DNA from: Diogma glabrata
Lineage: Eukaryota > Arthropoda > Insecta > Diptera > Cylindrotomidae
Assembly (NCBI GenBank): GCA_963693315.1
Contig: OY856187.1
Location: 42,560,825-42,624,824, forward strand
Direction of reading: 5' to 3'
Length of the DNA stretch: 64,000 bases
Positions 45,572-58,500 of this stretch are shown one piece after another (position 1 is the first letter of the stretch; each line of letters opens with the position of its first letter). The notes below the pieces were generated by a model. That model did not search any database and was not told the origin of the DNA. It saw only the letters and a list, made by a program, of their open reading frames with translations. Both the position numbers and the translations under genes were made by a program.

Positions 45572-47530
45572 GTTAGTAATAGCGATTTAATGATTAATTA
45601 ATTGGTTGTTTTCTGTTTTTTAATACTTAAAAATGTGAGTGGGTAGTAGTTTATTTTTAAAAATAGAATACGATACTTTAAAAACAACGAAATCAAATAA
45701 TTTAAAATTATGCAATATCCGTCGTATACCGGTGTTGATTTATGCAAATTTGTTTGTTTATTATTTTTTTGCTAAAATAACTCAAATCCAATTAGTTACA
45801 ACTTATGAGCTATGATCAAATCTGATGCTGAGTAAAACGGGGTTGCGAAAATTAAAATTTTGCTTTATTGTTTAAGAATTATTAATTATCAAGTTTAGAT
45901 TTATTTATAGTGAAAACGAGTTTTGTTTAATCAAGAAGACATTGAGAAAAAATTTTTATCGTTATAAGTTGGTGAATGTTAGTGAATAAATTTGTTTTGT
46001 AAAGGTGTAGTGAAGACTGCAGATGGTAGTGTTTCAATACTCAATAGTGTGAACGATATGGGTATTTTTTTCTTATCTTATCGTTTGATGATCGCATGTG
46101 GTAATAAAAATAACTGATAATGGCGCTTAATGTATTACTTTTGTTTGTATTGAAAGTGAGTAAAAAATTAAAATAATTTTGAGAATTGATTTGATATTTT
46201 ATGAATGAGTTGTTTGGAATATAAAATATGATGGGTAAAGTAAATTTTAACCAGTGTGTGTTGTCCTTAGTCATTAATTGGTTTATCAACATTTACTATA
46301 TTGATCAGTCGCAAATTGTTTACTTCACAATTGTGTCAAATCTGGCACGTAAGAAACTGTGATTTAAAATTAATATTGTTGTAGTTTGCATAGTAATATT
46401 GCTTCATAATATGTTTTTGTTAACAGTGGTCGTGTTGAAAAGTGTGCCAAAGTAATAGTTTTTGTAATATTTTCATTTTTCTTGGGCCAAACAAATTGTG
46501 TAAAGAATACTGTCAAAACTCAGTCACTTCGTATTTGCAAATGTTCCTATGCGGCATACGCATTTCTTCAACTATAGTCAAACGGTGCCAATCTAGTAAT
46601 TAACTTTAAAGATTGTTATGTATATGTTGATACAATGAATGTTTAGAATTTTTTCTCTTTTTTCATATAAAATATCAAAATATAAATAATTTTGAATTTT
46701 TGCAATTTAGTTCAATCCTAAAAGTCAGGCAAGCACTAGAGGAGGTTTCAGGGGAAGCGCTCAAGACATTGCCCGAATTCAAAACTTTGTTCAGCATGGT
46801 TATCATTATCTAAATGAGAATATTAACAAGCAAAAGAAACTGAATGGAACGTTTTCCTCTAGGCACTGGCATACTGTTGTGTTCCCGTGTTTTCTATACA
46901 ATGTGCTGTCTTAGAAGCAAATTTTATGTAGAGTTTCGGTTATCATGTACCTTAGCAAAATAGAATACTCTACACAAACCTAACCTCTTCCATTCACATA
47001 GTCTTTGGAGGTCCTTAGAGACTAGGGACCACCATCTTTTGTGAGAGAGGGTGGCAAGTAAGGGCGAATATGAAATTAGAGTGTTGGTAATCATCGAAAT
47101 ATCCACCGACTATATATTCCTTCAGCCTCTGTCAAGATGAAGTGCTGTCCTCGATATCAAGAGTAACTAGGCAAATATATTTGTGCAACTTCTTATTTTT
47201 CCTACTATCTCTATCATTCGGTTCTCGTGTATTTGAAATCAAAGTTATTGTAAGTTTGTTGATATTCAGAGCAAAATCAGTCGATAAATATCAAAATAAA
47301 AAAATAGGTGTTTACATTTATAGTTTTCTGGCTGTACAGTATATATACCAATGGAGGTTCAAGATTTCTTTATTACTTTTAACGGATTAGCATAAAAACC
47401 GAATGTATAAAAATTTAAGCAGAAAGGTAAATTTAGGTATACATAAATATTACTAATATCAATCTCAGAAACCCAGTTTTTAACTCGATTGAAAGCTATA
47501 GAAATATTTATGCGATTGCAATCCAGTTCG
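45572..47530. other. Probable intron after the signal-peptide exon
   Basis: No further exon recognised. A less AT-rich stretch at 46700-47140 may be an old transposon, but no motif could be named. Confidence 0.4.
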
Positions 47531-47534
47531 GAAT

Positions 47535-48180
47535 TGTGTGTGTGTGTGTGTGTGTGTCTGGCTGTGGACAAGAAATCTCAGAAACCACTTTACATATTGA
47601 CCCCGAATTATACAGGTATCTTAGGACAAAACATCATTTGGCGTTGATTTTTAGATCCGCAGGTCAATTGTGACCCGTGATATGGGGGTAAAAAAATCAA
47701 ATTGTGTATGCGTCTGTCTTTTTGTGGAATGATATCTCAGAAACTACTTGGCCTATTGATCATAAATGTGGTACACATGTATCGTATTCCAATATCTCCC
47801 TAAACTTTGACATGCAGGTCCACTGTGACCCGAGATATGGGGGTGAAAATGTAGGTGTGTGTCTGTCCGTCTGTTGACACGATATCTCAGAAACTACTTG
47901 ACCGATTGACCCAAATTTGGTATACAGGTATCGTAGGTCATTTTAATTAATTAATGACCTTTAATTGTGACCCGTTATATGTGGGATCCGAAAATTTTTA
48001 TGTGTATGTGTTTGTCTCCTGTGACCAAAATATCTCAGAAACTACTTGACCTATTGCAGACAAATTTGGTAAACAGGTATCTTATTGGCGATTTATGTTA
48101 TGGAATTAATTTGTGGATCCGCAGATCAATTGTGAAACGAGATATGGTGGTCAAAAGGTGTGTATGTGTGTGTTACTTAA
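47535..48180 (+). repeat. TG microsatellite and four-copy ~150-bp tandem repeat
   Basis: A (TG)11 run at 47535-47557 leads into four diverged units marked by ATCTCAGAAACYACTT at 47575, 47734, 47884 and 48032 (spacings 159, 150, 148). Each contains a 'GTCTGTCT' start, an 'AAATTTGGTAYACAGGTATC' block and 'TTGTGACCCGAGATATGGGG'. Such phrases occur in the tandem or terminal parts of many insect transposons (recollection). Confidence 0.85.
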
Positions 48181-50423
48181 GGTTTTTCGTTCCTGCCATA
48201 AATATAAACAAGTGTGATATCATAAAGGTTTGATTGTTAAATAAAATTTCATAACCGACTAATTGTTTATATACATGTTGTTTGCTAAATAAGAAGATGA
48301 AAGATTGAAACAGTGTAATTGTGTATAATTTATTGAGTAAACCTTTACCACGTCATTTCCTTTGAAGCCCCGTTGTCCTAAACAAATCTTTCTATGCAAA
48401 TAGAATTTCCTTTTTTTTCAATTTTTTAAACAAAGCAATTATTTTACATTTTTGAAAAGTATTTAGTATACTTTAACAATGATTAATTTTTTAAAATTAG
48501 CAAAACCGTCCTACACACAATAAAATCCTTTTTTTATCTTAATTCATCTTGGAATTTGATACAGATTTATTTTTAACTCAAAAGACCGTTTCAAGGTATC
48601 AAACAACAAAAATCTCAGATTTTCATTTCAAAGAATTCCTTTTATGAAATAAATTTAAGGAAGAATTTTCTTTTGTATCTCTTGTTCGTTTTTTTTTTGT
48701 TGCTGGTGTCTTATTTAAGCTTTTTTTAAAATAACAAAGAAGCCAGGTGAAGATTTTATTTAAATTTTTTTTTGAATGAAATTAATAAGTATAAGGAATT
48801 TTATGAAACATTAAGAAACATCTCCAGTGTCAAAGATACATGCTAAATTGTAATGCTTATCATTTTAATTATATTCAGTTCACTAAGGAAATATTCATGA
48901 TACAAATTCAACTGCAATTTTCACCATTCACCAAACTGCTTGAATCATTTTTCCACTCAATAAGTATTTTAGCATTAATATTGTAAGTCGTTTTATCGTT
49001 TATTAAGATAATTGGGTCATTCATTATTTCATAATTAGATAAGAAAATAAACAATTGTTATCGATTAATTCTCAATTTATTTTCATCACATATATTGTAA
49101 AGAAAAATGATTATAGGAAGTTTTAGCCATCGAAATATTATACTTTTATTTTATGCAGATGAGCATGAAAAACCATTGTTTGAGCTAAACAAAAACAGTG
49201 ACTCAAAATAAATTTAAGATTCGTGATGACCAGGCTAAAAATATGGTAATAAATTGTGAATATTGATTTGGGAAAATTTGAAAATCGTTAACCACAAAGT
49301 CCAATTTATTTGTCAAAGTTCGAGTATCAATATATGAATAGTGGAGTCCCAACGAACAGCAGCATTTCTGTCGGTCAGTTTTTTTGTTGAACTTCGACGA
49401 AGACGAGTTCTTGACCTATATCTTAGCCTAGAGTAACTTTGAACACAATTCTAGTAACTGACCCGATTTCTACACCTAATATTGTAATCAAGAATAAATA
49501 TGAATTGTGTAACTCAAGGTAAAGGTAAAATATTTCGGGTAAATGTTTAAAATTTTAGTCCTATATTTAATTTTTTAAACAAAATTGTTATGAAAGAGAT
49601 TTTATAATTACCTTACAAAACGTTAAACTAATACAAAAAGAATAAGTCTAAGAAAAAGTCTAAGTATAAGTAGAGTCTTAGTTTTAAATAGATTATGTAT
49701 ATGTAAAATAGAGCAAACTTTACAGTTTGAATTTTAGTTATTTGTACGAAAATATAGGTTGGACTTAAATACCGGGGGTTAAAAACAAATAAGACAACCT
49801 AAATTTGGTTTAATCTAAACGTAAGAACATGCAAATGTTATCTTATTTTTGTTTAAATTTAGAAATAGAAATTGTTTTAGTTTAAAATCAGAGAAAGAAT
49901 GACCACGTGTGCTTGGCAATGTATGGAAAACATTTCAAAAGATCTGAACTTGTCCTTCCAATTTGATATATTCTTTTGGATTTAGTTAGACCACTACTAT
50001 TCCATTGTCCTAACCTGACCAATAAAATAGATATAACCGCTGTCATCGTTGTTAGATTTTTTTTTACGCGCACCATATTTCAAAATGCTGCATTCTTTTT
50101 GCTAAAATAATTCATTAGGGCCACCAGTTTGAGTCGAAACTCTTATCTAAGTCTACAGAAATTCTAGACTCGCACAGTTTTTGCACTATTGCGTACCATG
50201 AATAAGAGTAAAAAATATATTGTGATCAGGAAATGCTAAAAATTAATCTTATATCAAATGCGTTTGAAGCGATTAAAATAACTGAATTAATCGATAAAAC
50301 AATAATAACTGCATGCAGTTGTAGAGTCTTGAACTTCATACCACAAAGAAATAATAAAAAAAATACGGTAACGAAACCAGAATAACCATCTGGCGAATCC
50401 TGGCTTAGAAATCTCTTATATAT
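48181..50423. other. AT-rich non-coding DNA
   Basis: Apart from the candidate exon at 49159-49211 described with the signal-peptide exon, nothing could be supported. Confidence 0.4.
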
Positions 50424-51035
50424 TGTTACGTTTTACTAACCTTCCTTCGAAATGGCTTAACTCTCAATTCGATAAACGTAATTCCCAAATCTCTTCCTGG
50501 ATTCGATCACTGATTAGTAAGCAAAGCCACCAGATTTTATTAAGTATTCAACACCTTAATTGTTCCACAACAACAACAAACAATACAGCAAGCAATATTC
50601 CTAACGAGAATATTTTTTCAACAACTACAAAAACTCCAACGGTTTATTGAAGAAATTTCTAGTATGAATACAACGTCCAAAACAATCTCTTAAATAACAC
50701 TTAAAACTTTATTCACAATTAAATTAAATTTAAAATAACTTAATAGTCCACTTAAACTATCGCAATTTTAATTATAGCTTTACACCATCGCAGGTCTAAA
50801 ATAAAACTAACTAAATTTAAAAGAGGGAATTCCTTATATACATTTCTGCATAATTTCTCGGTTATTCGAGGTTTACGACTCTCTTTACGAAGAAAATAAT
50901 TCAATTTTATTTCATGTTGACCCTTGTTCTAAGAAACGAATGTGACTTTGATTTTATTTTTGATATATTGTAAATCGATTGAAGTTGAATTCAATTATGT
51001 TTTGTATTTCATTGCATTTATATATAATCGTAACA
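50424..51035 (-). repeat. 3' LTR of a Gypsy-type retrotransposon (612 bp)
   Basis: The segment begins TGTTACG and ends CGTAACA, the short inverted ends of an LTR. In minus orientation it directly follows a purine-rich tract (GGTTTGGGTGGGGGTAA), the expected plus-strand primer, and the Gag-protease frame lies upstream of it. No second LTR was found in the window. Confidence 0.72.
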
Positions 51036-51261
51036 TTACCCCCACCCAAACCTGTTCGTCTCGATTGTTGAATCTAAAATATTTTTTTTCTTTTTCCTAT
51101 TTCTAATCCTGTTTAGAATTACATCCTGTTCCTTTATTTGTCCTTGGCCGGCCTTGTTGAGTCTCGATTCTCACTCCTTTGGACGTTATTCTTTTTGTCC
51201 CTTGAGTTTCACAATATTTACTTTGCTATACAAAGCTTTCTTATACGAACAAAAAACATAT

Positions 51262-52179
51262 TTACTTTGTTATACGAACTTTGCGAACGAATGCTTGAGT
51301 TGAACCTGTATCCAGTGTTATAAAGCAATTTTTACCTTCAATATGTTCTTCGATACCCAAAGTTTCGCCATTTACCGCTATTCTTGGTTTCACCATTTTA
51401 TGACGAAGATGTTTCACGATTCTTGTTCTATCAGTCCTGTGAGAAATGGCATGATTTTCTACATATCCAGCACAGGAGTTTTCTTTTCTCTGTTCTTCAT
51501 ACTCTGAACTCTGATGAAGAGGGTCACATCTGATGTCGCTTCCACCCCTGTGGGCCAATCCCTCTCCTCTGATGTTCAACTCTACATTCGTTTTTCTGCA
51601 TCCAACAGATGGTATACAGATTTTCTGTACTATCTCATATTGCATTGCGTATGCAACTGTTTGATGGAATGTCGCCTTAGATGTAGTCGTTACTTTTATT
51701 CTGGTTTCCGGATCTTGGATACTGTCAATGAGGGCCTCGATCTTCATTTTCTTCATAAAATTCGGTGTGGAGTGTGCGCAATGTACAACCCGCTCCACTG
51801 CCGAGGAATATTCCTGTAGAGATTTTCTAATTGGTTGTAAGCGGCCCTTTAGGTCAAGAATGTATAACTCCCTTATATGATCGCAGCCGTATTTTCGTTC
51901 CAAAGCATTTATTACTTCTGGATAACTTCTGCGGTAGTTTTCCGCCAGCAATATTTCAGCTGCTTCTACCTTAAGCGAAATTATTAATGAAGCTAAACGA
52001 AATTCAGCGTTCGAGACGTTTCGATCTGCTGCGGTCTCAAACTGGAACTTGAAGATGCCAAAATATGTGGAGCCGTCATACGATGGTGGTTTTATTTTAA
52101 TATTTGGTACTTGTTTAACCAAATGTGTAGTCATTTTTACCGTTTCAAGATTCTGCAACCTTTTCTCAAAATCATACAT
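51262..52179 (-). pseudogene. Gag and start of protease of a Gypsy-type LTR retrotransposon
   Basis: A 305-codon frame. Residues ~25-180 match insect retrotransposon Gag: 'IKPPSYDGSTYFGIFKFQFE', 'RLASLIISLKVEAAEILL' and 'QEYSSAVERVVHCA' are typical capsid helices. A degenerate zinc-knuckle remnant is near 'CAGYVENHAI'. Near the end, 'CFITLDTGSTQAFV' carries the Asp-Thr-Gly of an aspartic protease. The frame then ends, and about 230 bases later the 3' LTR begins, so the rest of protease, reverse transcriptase, RNase H and integrase is deleted. Upstream the natural N terminus (MAANADEITATLV, then 'VNQQINELNI') continues in a shifted frame to about 52350. The element is defective but could be packaged by a complete relative. 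Confidence 0.82.
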
Positions 52180-52478
52180 GTACTTTCTTTAGCACTTTTC
52201 TCAACTTTTTCATCGAATGCAGTTGACATTTTTAGAAGTTTCTCCTCCAAATGTTGATGTATACTAATGTTCAACTCATTTATTTGCTGGTTCACTCATC
52301 TCTATTTGACAAGTGTTGCAGTGATTTCATCCGCATTAGCAGCCATATTATTGTTAACTATATTCAACTGTTGGTTGATGTTCGGATTTTGTTGATCAAA
52401 TGTTTGGTTACTTATTATTAAACTTATTATTATGCTAATTAATATTTTGCAAAACATGTGGTAAAGATCACATTTAAC

Positions 52479-53005
52479 GCCGATTGTATGAACGCGAATT
52501 GAAGATATACTCTCGGATATAACGTCGTTTGTATTGTATGAATCACAATAAAACAAAAAATGTATCCGCGGATATTCTTCTATTCTCTGTTCTATCTGCT
52601 GTTTTTCTTGTATAGAACAGTGGATAGAACAATTTAATTTTGTTTTTCTTGACATGCGCATAGCTTGACAGCAGGATAATTGTGTTTATTTCTAATATTA
52701 GCTTTTGTGCTTTTCTATAGAAATTTTATAAAATTTGTGATATAAATAAATAGTCAAATAAATAAATTTTTTTAATATAATTAATTTTTTACGTTTTTAA
52801 ATAGTTTTTTTAACAGAAATTTAACAGAAAATTAAAAGAAAAAGTATTGCTACTTATAAAAATAATGCTATAAAAATGCAATAAAAACTAAAATATAAAA
52901 AATTCTATTCGTATTCATACAATTGACGAAAAACAAAATCCTCGGATGAAGATATAGCTTTACTCTCGGATTTTTTTCTAACCATCCGTTGTTCATACAA
53001 TCGGC
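52479..53005. mobile_element. MITE with GCCGATTGTATGAAC termini (527 bp)
   Basis: GCCGATTGTATGAAC at 52479-52493 is inverted at 52991-53005 (GTTCATACAATCGGC). Subterminal TCTCGGAT words occur inside both ends. No coding capacity. It lies just upstream of the retrotransposon Gag and probably replaced or interrupted its leader, since no 5' LTR is found beyond it. Confidence 0.75.
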
Positions 53006-55150
53006 CCATAATGAATTCAGAAACCTTGATTGCGAACAAACTCTGATATATTTTCGATTCCTAGTCTTTTCTCTATTGACAAACGATTTTGTACGCCAAA
53101 GAGGCGAAGATGCTGACTTATTGCCAAATGCTATCAGAAAATCCACTTCGTCTTGCTGTTTCCTTAATTTGATTTATTTACTGTCATTGCAGTTTTCTTT
53201 TCATGTCAAATTTAAGATGACAACATAATTTCATATGATTTGATGTTTAGTTTTGTAATAACTCTTTCTAGACATTTTTTTTCACTTAAATTTGATTATT
53301 TGAAAATCAAACCCCAAAAACATGAAATTAAAATAGAAAATATTTTCTTAGCTTTTAAGAGGATTAGTTTTTCGGTTTGAAATATATTATTTTTATTCAA
53401 CTCGAAAAATGATATCATCTCAAGTGAATATTCAAATTTTATAATTCTAACATTTCTATATGATAATATATTTGTTTGAATGTATAAACCTTTGTTTCCG
53501 TATATCCTTAAATTTATGCTATTAATTTTATTTATCATTTCCTTATTTATAATAAAATTAATCTAAATGAGAAATCTGAACGTTATTTATTTTGGAAATT
53601 CAAGATATGGGTGTGAAAAAGGATATGAATAAAAGATAAATATTACTATAAGTAAACCTATTTTTGCTATCAATTCTGAAAATAATATGGAAATCTTTTG
53701 TTTTACAACTCTTGTCATCATATTGAAAGGTTACCAGATTCTATTTATCTATCACCGCTCGATAAAACATTAAGTTGTTTTTAAACTTAAAATAGTTCAA
53801 ACAAAAAAATAAACGAAATAAAATTATTTTCTTTTTAAATTTTATTTGTTTTAATTTAAAAAAAAATTTAATTGATCGATATTCAAGGTGAACAGATGTT
53901 TTCAGTATTCCATTTCATCATTTTATATTTCGATTCTCATAATTGATCAATAATTGCTTAATTGGAAATCTATCAAAATTTGGTTTTGATCCTCATAGCT
54001 TAAGAAGTTTTATTAACCCTAAGCCGTTTCTTGCACAATCGAACGAACATTTTAATCTAATCAGCTTAAATATATTAACCTAAAAATAAAATAAAACAAA
54101 AACCACTCGAGTAAAATGGACATTTAAAATATTGATATATCGTGTTTAAAAGTGATCTCTTGACATACATTATCAATATTGCAATATCACAACAACGTCA
54201 AATACATTAACCACAAATCTATCAATCAACACAGACTGATTTGTATTATTATACAGACAGGAAAATTAGCACAGAAATTTGATCGTTAGAGTTCAATATC
54301 AGTGAGATCAATAACTGAAAAAAGTATTACAAACTGATCAACTCTCCATTTTTTTTGTTAAATCTATTTACATAAAAGTTTAAGCACATATTTGACTAAC
54401 GATCATCCATAATTAATACAAAAAAATATTATCAAAAATTGATTTGAGTATTGGTTTTTACATTACAATTTTTTTTTGTTTATGGTTTATTACATTGAAA
54501 TTTTTTTTTCCACTATAAACTTGGCAATGATTATGGCCATGATATTCGTTTTAAATTTTTTTTTCATTTTTTCTGTTTATTCGATTATTTTAAAAATTAT
54601 TACGATTGTCTTTTTGAGTCGGAAATTAATGATCATATTTTGTTTGCTATATGTATGTTGTTTCAGCAATGATCTTTTATTTGAATAGTTGTGTAAATTT
54701 TCAAATGACGAATATTGATTGTGTAATTATTGTTATTATGTAAATCTCTTTTTAAGTTGTATGGGAAAAGAAGATGATTGTAATATTCAGATACGCAAGA
54801 CAGCGTGCTATCGATTATTTGTAAATATTTTCATATCAAATTTGTTTATGATCTCACTAATGTTTTTAAAAACTGTTGGAACTGTTTGTTATTTTTATGT
54901 GCGAGATTTTCAGAATTATAAGTTGTTTTAAAAACGATTTAGTCTGGCGCAGCTAAATTTAATTTTATATTGCAGTCAGTTACTGTTTTAGTTACGAAAT
55001 GCATGTCGGTGGGTTGGTGACACAATTGAATGAAATCTTAATTTAAATTTGGTATATGTTACTGCTTCACTTTTAAAAAGGAAATTAAAAGTGAACAAAT
55101 TGGAAAGGAGGAGTGATGTTCCGAACAACCGTTTTATTTGAAACTTAATT
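53006..55150. other. AT-rich non-coding DNA
   Basis: No gene, repeat boundary or RNA recognised; short frames are low-complexity. Confidence 0.4.
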
Positions 55151-55154
55151 TTTT

Positions 55155-55560
55155 TTTGTACTAAAAGTGTTGTGTAGTAGGTATTACAATATGTGTCACA
55201 ACAGCACACAGAAACCTTTTTAGATTTGTGTCGTACATCACGCCATCCTACAGATTTGTGTCCTACATACAACATACCAAGGTTTGATGAACGAAATTTG
55301 TTTTAAAGAATGGATAGCCAAACAATAAGTTCTGTCATTTAAGAAAATATGACATAGGTCAATATTTCAGAACAAGATGAAGGAAATAAAAATAAAATAA
55401 TAGAAAAAAAGCCATTTTTTTAAAAATTAACTAGAGCAAAACTCAAATGAAGCTGCCAATAATTCAGCTATACTAGAATATTCCGTAATCATGTGACCCA
55501 CTCCTTTCCTCTACGGTTAAAGCCCAAATATAGAGGGAGTTGGTGGCTCATTTCTTCGTG
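55155..55560 (+). repeat. 0.7-kb repeat family, copy E (3' end missing)
   Basis: AAGTGTTGTGTAGTAGGTAT, TACAATATGTGTCACAACAG, AATATGACATAGGTCAATAT and GCTGCCAATAATTCAGC are collinear with copies B and C. The 30-base-unit part and the CATGCG terminus are absent. About 30 bases near 55220-55270 are locally duplicated (CAGATTTGTGTC(G/C)TACAT). Confidence 0.7.
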
Positions 55561-58500
55561 CGTGCGTGAATCAGTTTTGATGACAGTTTGGCAAAAGATG
55601 CATGTACGTACGGCGAGTCGCTGGCTAGTCTGATCGATATTGTACAATGTGATGGGTTCTCCCGAGTACCTGTTGTCGGATAAAATGTGGTGGACTCGCT
55701 TGTTCTGTTGGGTATAAACTCTTACGACCGACCTCAGTTATCAGTAACAAGAAAATTTAGACATATTAATTAAATAAATTTACTGCGTATCTCAAACACC
55801 ACCCAGATTCAATATGAAAGTCCTAAATTAAGATCACGTTAGTATTCCATCTTAATCATTAAACTAGCATACATTTAAAATAAGTAATTAAAACAAAATC
55901 TTCTCCTGCTACGTTATCTTCATTCTTCTATAAAATGATGTGGCTGTTTTGGTGATAGTTCGTCACTCGTCAGAAGGCAACCAAACAAAAATGTAAAATT
56001 CAAAATGGTTTGAACGTATTTGCTCTTCTTAATACGGTAATAAAAAAAAAGACAAATAAACTTTCTGATTAAAAATTTTTGTTTTAAGTCAAAAAGGTCT
56101 TTTTATGTAAATTCACCACTTCCAACCCTTGGATACAGTCATGGAATTGCCATCCAACTATGGTACACGGTATTGTAAACTCTGTTAGGAATACTTTTGC
56201 AGAACCTTTGCTACCATTCCGGTTATAAATTATACACAAAAAACTTAAACATACATGTTATCTGTGAGTCACATACTTACGCCTTCCACCATTGTCTGTG
56301 TGTAAAAACATACGTATTCTGCCTTCCATTTTCAGAACAACAACTCACACAAAAAATACATAAACCACAAAAAATTGTGTCAGTACTGTACTCAGTACAG
56401 TAATGTCAGTACTCAGTACAGTAATGTCATCAGTACTTACAAGGATCATGTCTTCCCGCCCAAGGAACAAAAACAAAAGAAAAAACAAATTGTATGCGTG
56501 TCAGGACTTACTTAAGGATCTTGTCACACATCGTACAAAAAAGCCACAGCAAAATAATTTAAAAAAAAATTTAAACAGAAACAAAACAAAAATCAGCAAA
56601 AATTAAATTAAAAAAAAAATCGAAAAATCGAAGGTCATATTGACAAAGGGTATATTTCACTAGTACGACCTGGAAAGAAAACACCAAAATTGCCGATAAA
56701 AAAAAACTTTTATAATAAGATGCAAAAAATTTTGAGAGACAAGAAATTAAAAAAAATATAACAAAAAAATTAAAAATAAACTTTTTAAAAAGTAGGTTTT
56801 TTTGAAGAAAAATAATTCCAAAATAATAAAACACCAGTTGAGCTGGATTTGGCAGTTGAAGTTGAGTAGTGGAAATTATTAGAACTTAAAAATATTTAAA
56901 AATTCAAAGGTTATAAAAGATTTAAAAAAATATAGAAAAAGTTCACAAAGTTAACAAAAATTGAAATATTTAAAAAATTGTAAAAAAAATGTACAAAAAA
57001 ACTTTAAAAATTGAAAAAAAATTTCAAAATATATAAAAAAAATTTGAAAATTACCAAAATTCAAAAAATCAATAAAAAGTTGTCAGGCCGCTTGGTACAT
57101 AAGCATGTAGTACGGTTTAGAACTTTCGTTTTTCACTTTCGATTAAATTTCTTTTTGCTTTTGGTTTTTACAATGTCTTTATCCACATGTTACATACGCT
57201 TTATTCTTTAAGTATGACGTTAAAATGTTTTGCATCTCAACGTTCCATTTTGTCACTACGCACAACAAAGTCTATGTCAGTTGGTATACTACATCCTATG
57301 TAAGCTCACTATATTTCCAAAAAACTACGTTTCCCACCTAGACCTACGTATCAACGTCGCCAATATCAAAATTTCTAGTCAAATTACTTATCTGATGTCT
57401 GAATTAAACTTATTTTTTAATCAATACCAAACTGCAATTGCTTATTTACCCAAGTAATCAAATAATCGTTAGGGTACACAAACTATTTATATTCTCCTGC
57501 TAAATTCTTTAACTTAATTACAAAAGAATTTCGATAAAATAAACAAACTCGCTGATAAAAACATTAGAAACAGAATATATTTAAATCACAATTTTTTGTA
57601 AACTCTTTTCTTACACTATCCTTATACACAGATTTCCTTTTAAGACATAAATTATATTTATTTTATCTATTCCATTAAAAAAATTATATGACTTAAGCGA
57701 AACAAACCAACGATGCTGCTTTGGTTTCGGAACATGATGCTGTCGTTATAAAAAACGAGGGTAATTATGAGATCAAGTTGGTTGAAAAACAAAACAAAGG
57801 AAACTAAAATCTTAAATTTCATTTTTTTGTTTTAATTCCTTTTCTCAATCTTGAATTTCATTTTATTCTCAAATATGTGGTTTTATATTTGTATCGTTTC
57901 GTTGGTCGTCAATGAAATTTATATTAAGATTAATGAAAAATAAAGATTTTATATGAAAATGGTTGGTGAATGTTTTTATGGTTACAGAATAAATTTTTAT
58001 TTTTATTGCTTTAAAAAAAATTGGTATTTGGATGAGTCAACATTGAAAATGATATCAGAAATGGATTGACTAGTTTAATTTAGTATACTAAGTGCTTTTC
58101 AACCCTTCTACCTATGTTGTCGATATAAGTTTTAAATTTCAATTTTTATGAAGATCAACGATTAAATCTTCTTCTGATTCTTTCACAAATCATAATTTTT
58201 TCGTTCCAAACTCAATAAACTAAAACAACAATATCTCTGTTTTGTCTTTTATTTTTGTTTGATCGTTGGATTAATCGATAACCGATATAAAACGATAAAA
58301 TACAACTTAATATGACACTAATCATATTTATTTCATAATAATTTATCTAGAAAAATTTATCCAAAAAAAAAACAAAATCTCTAAACGATTCGTTTAGCAA
58401 GAAGTTTAAAACTAAATAAAACTCGTATAGAAAATATAACTTGAAAAAAAATCTCGTGATTAAACTATATAATTAAAATTGAATTTGTAAATTAAATTAA

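Noticed and set aside
51514..51819. 101-codon plus-strand frame
   Set aside because: Antisense shadow of the retrotransposon Gag.
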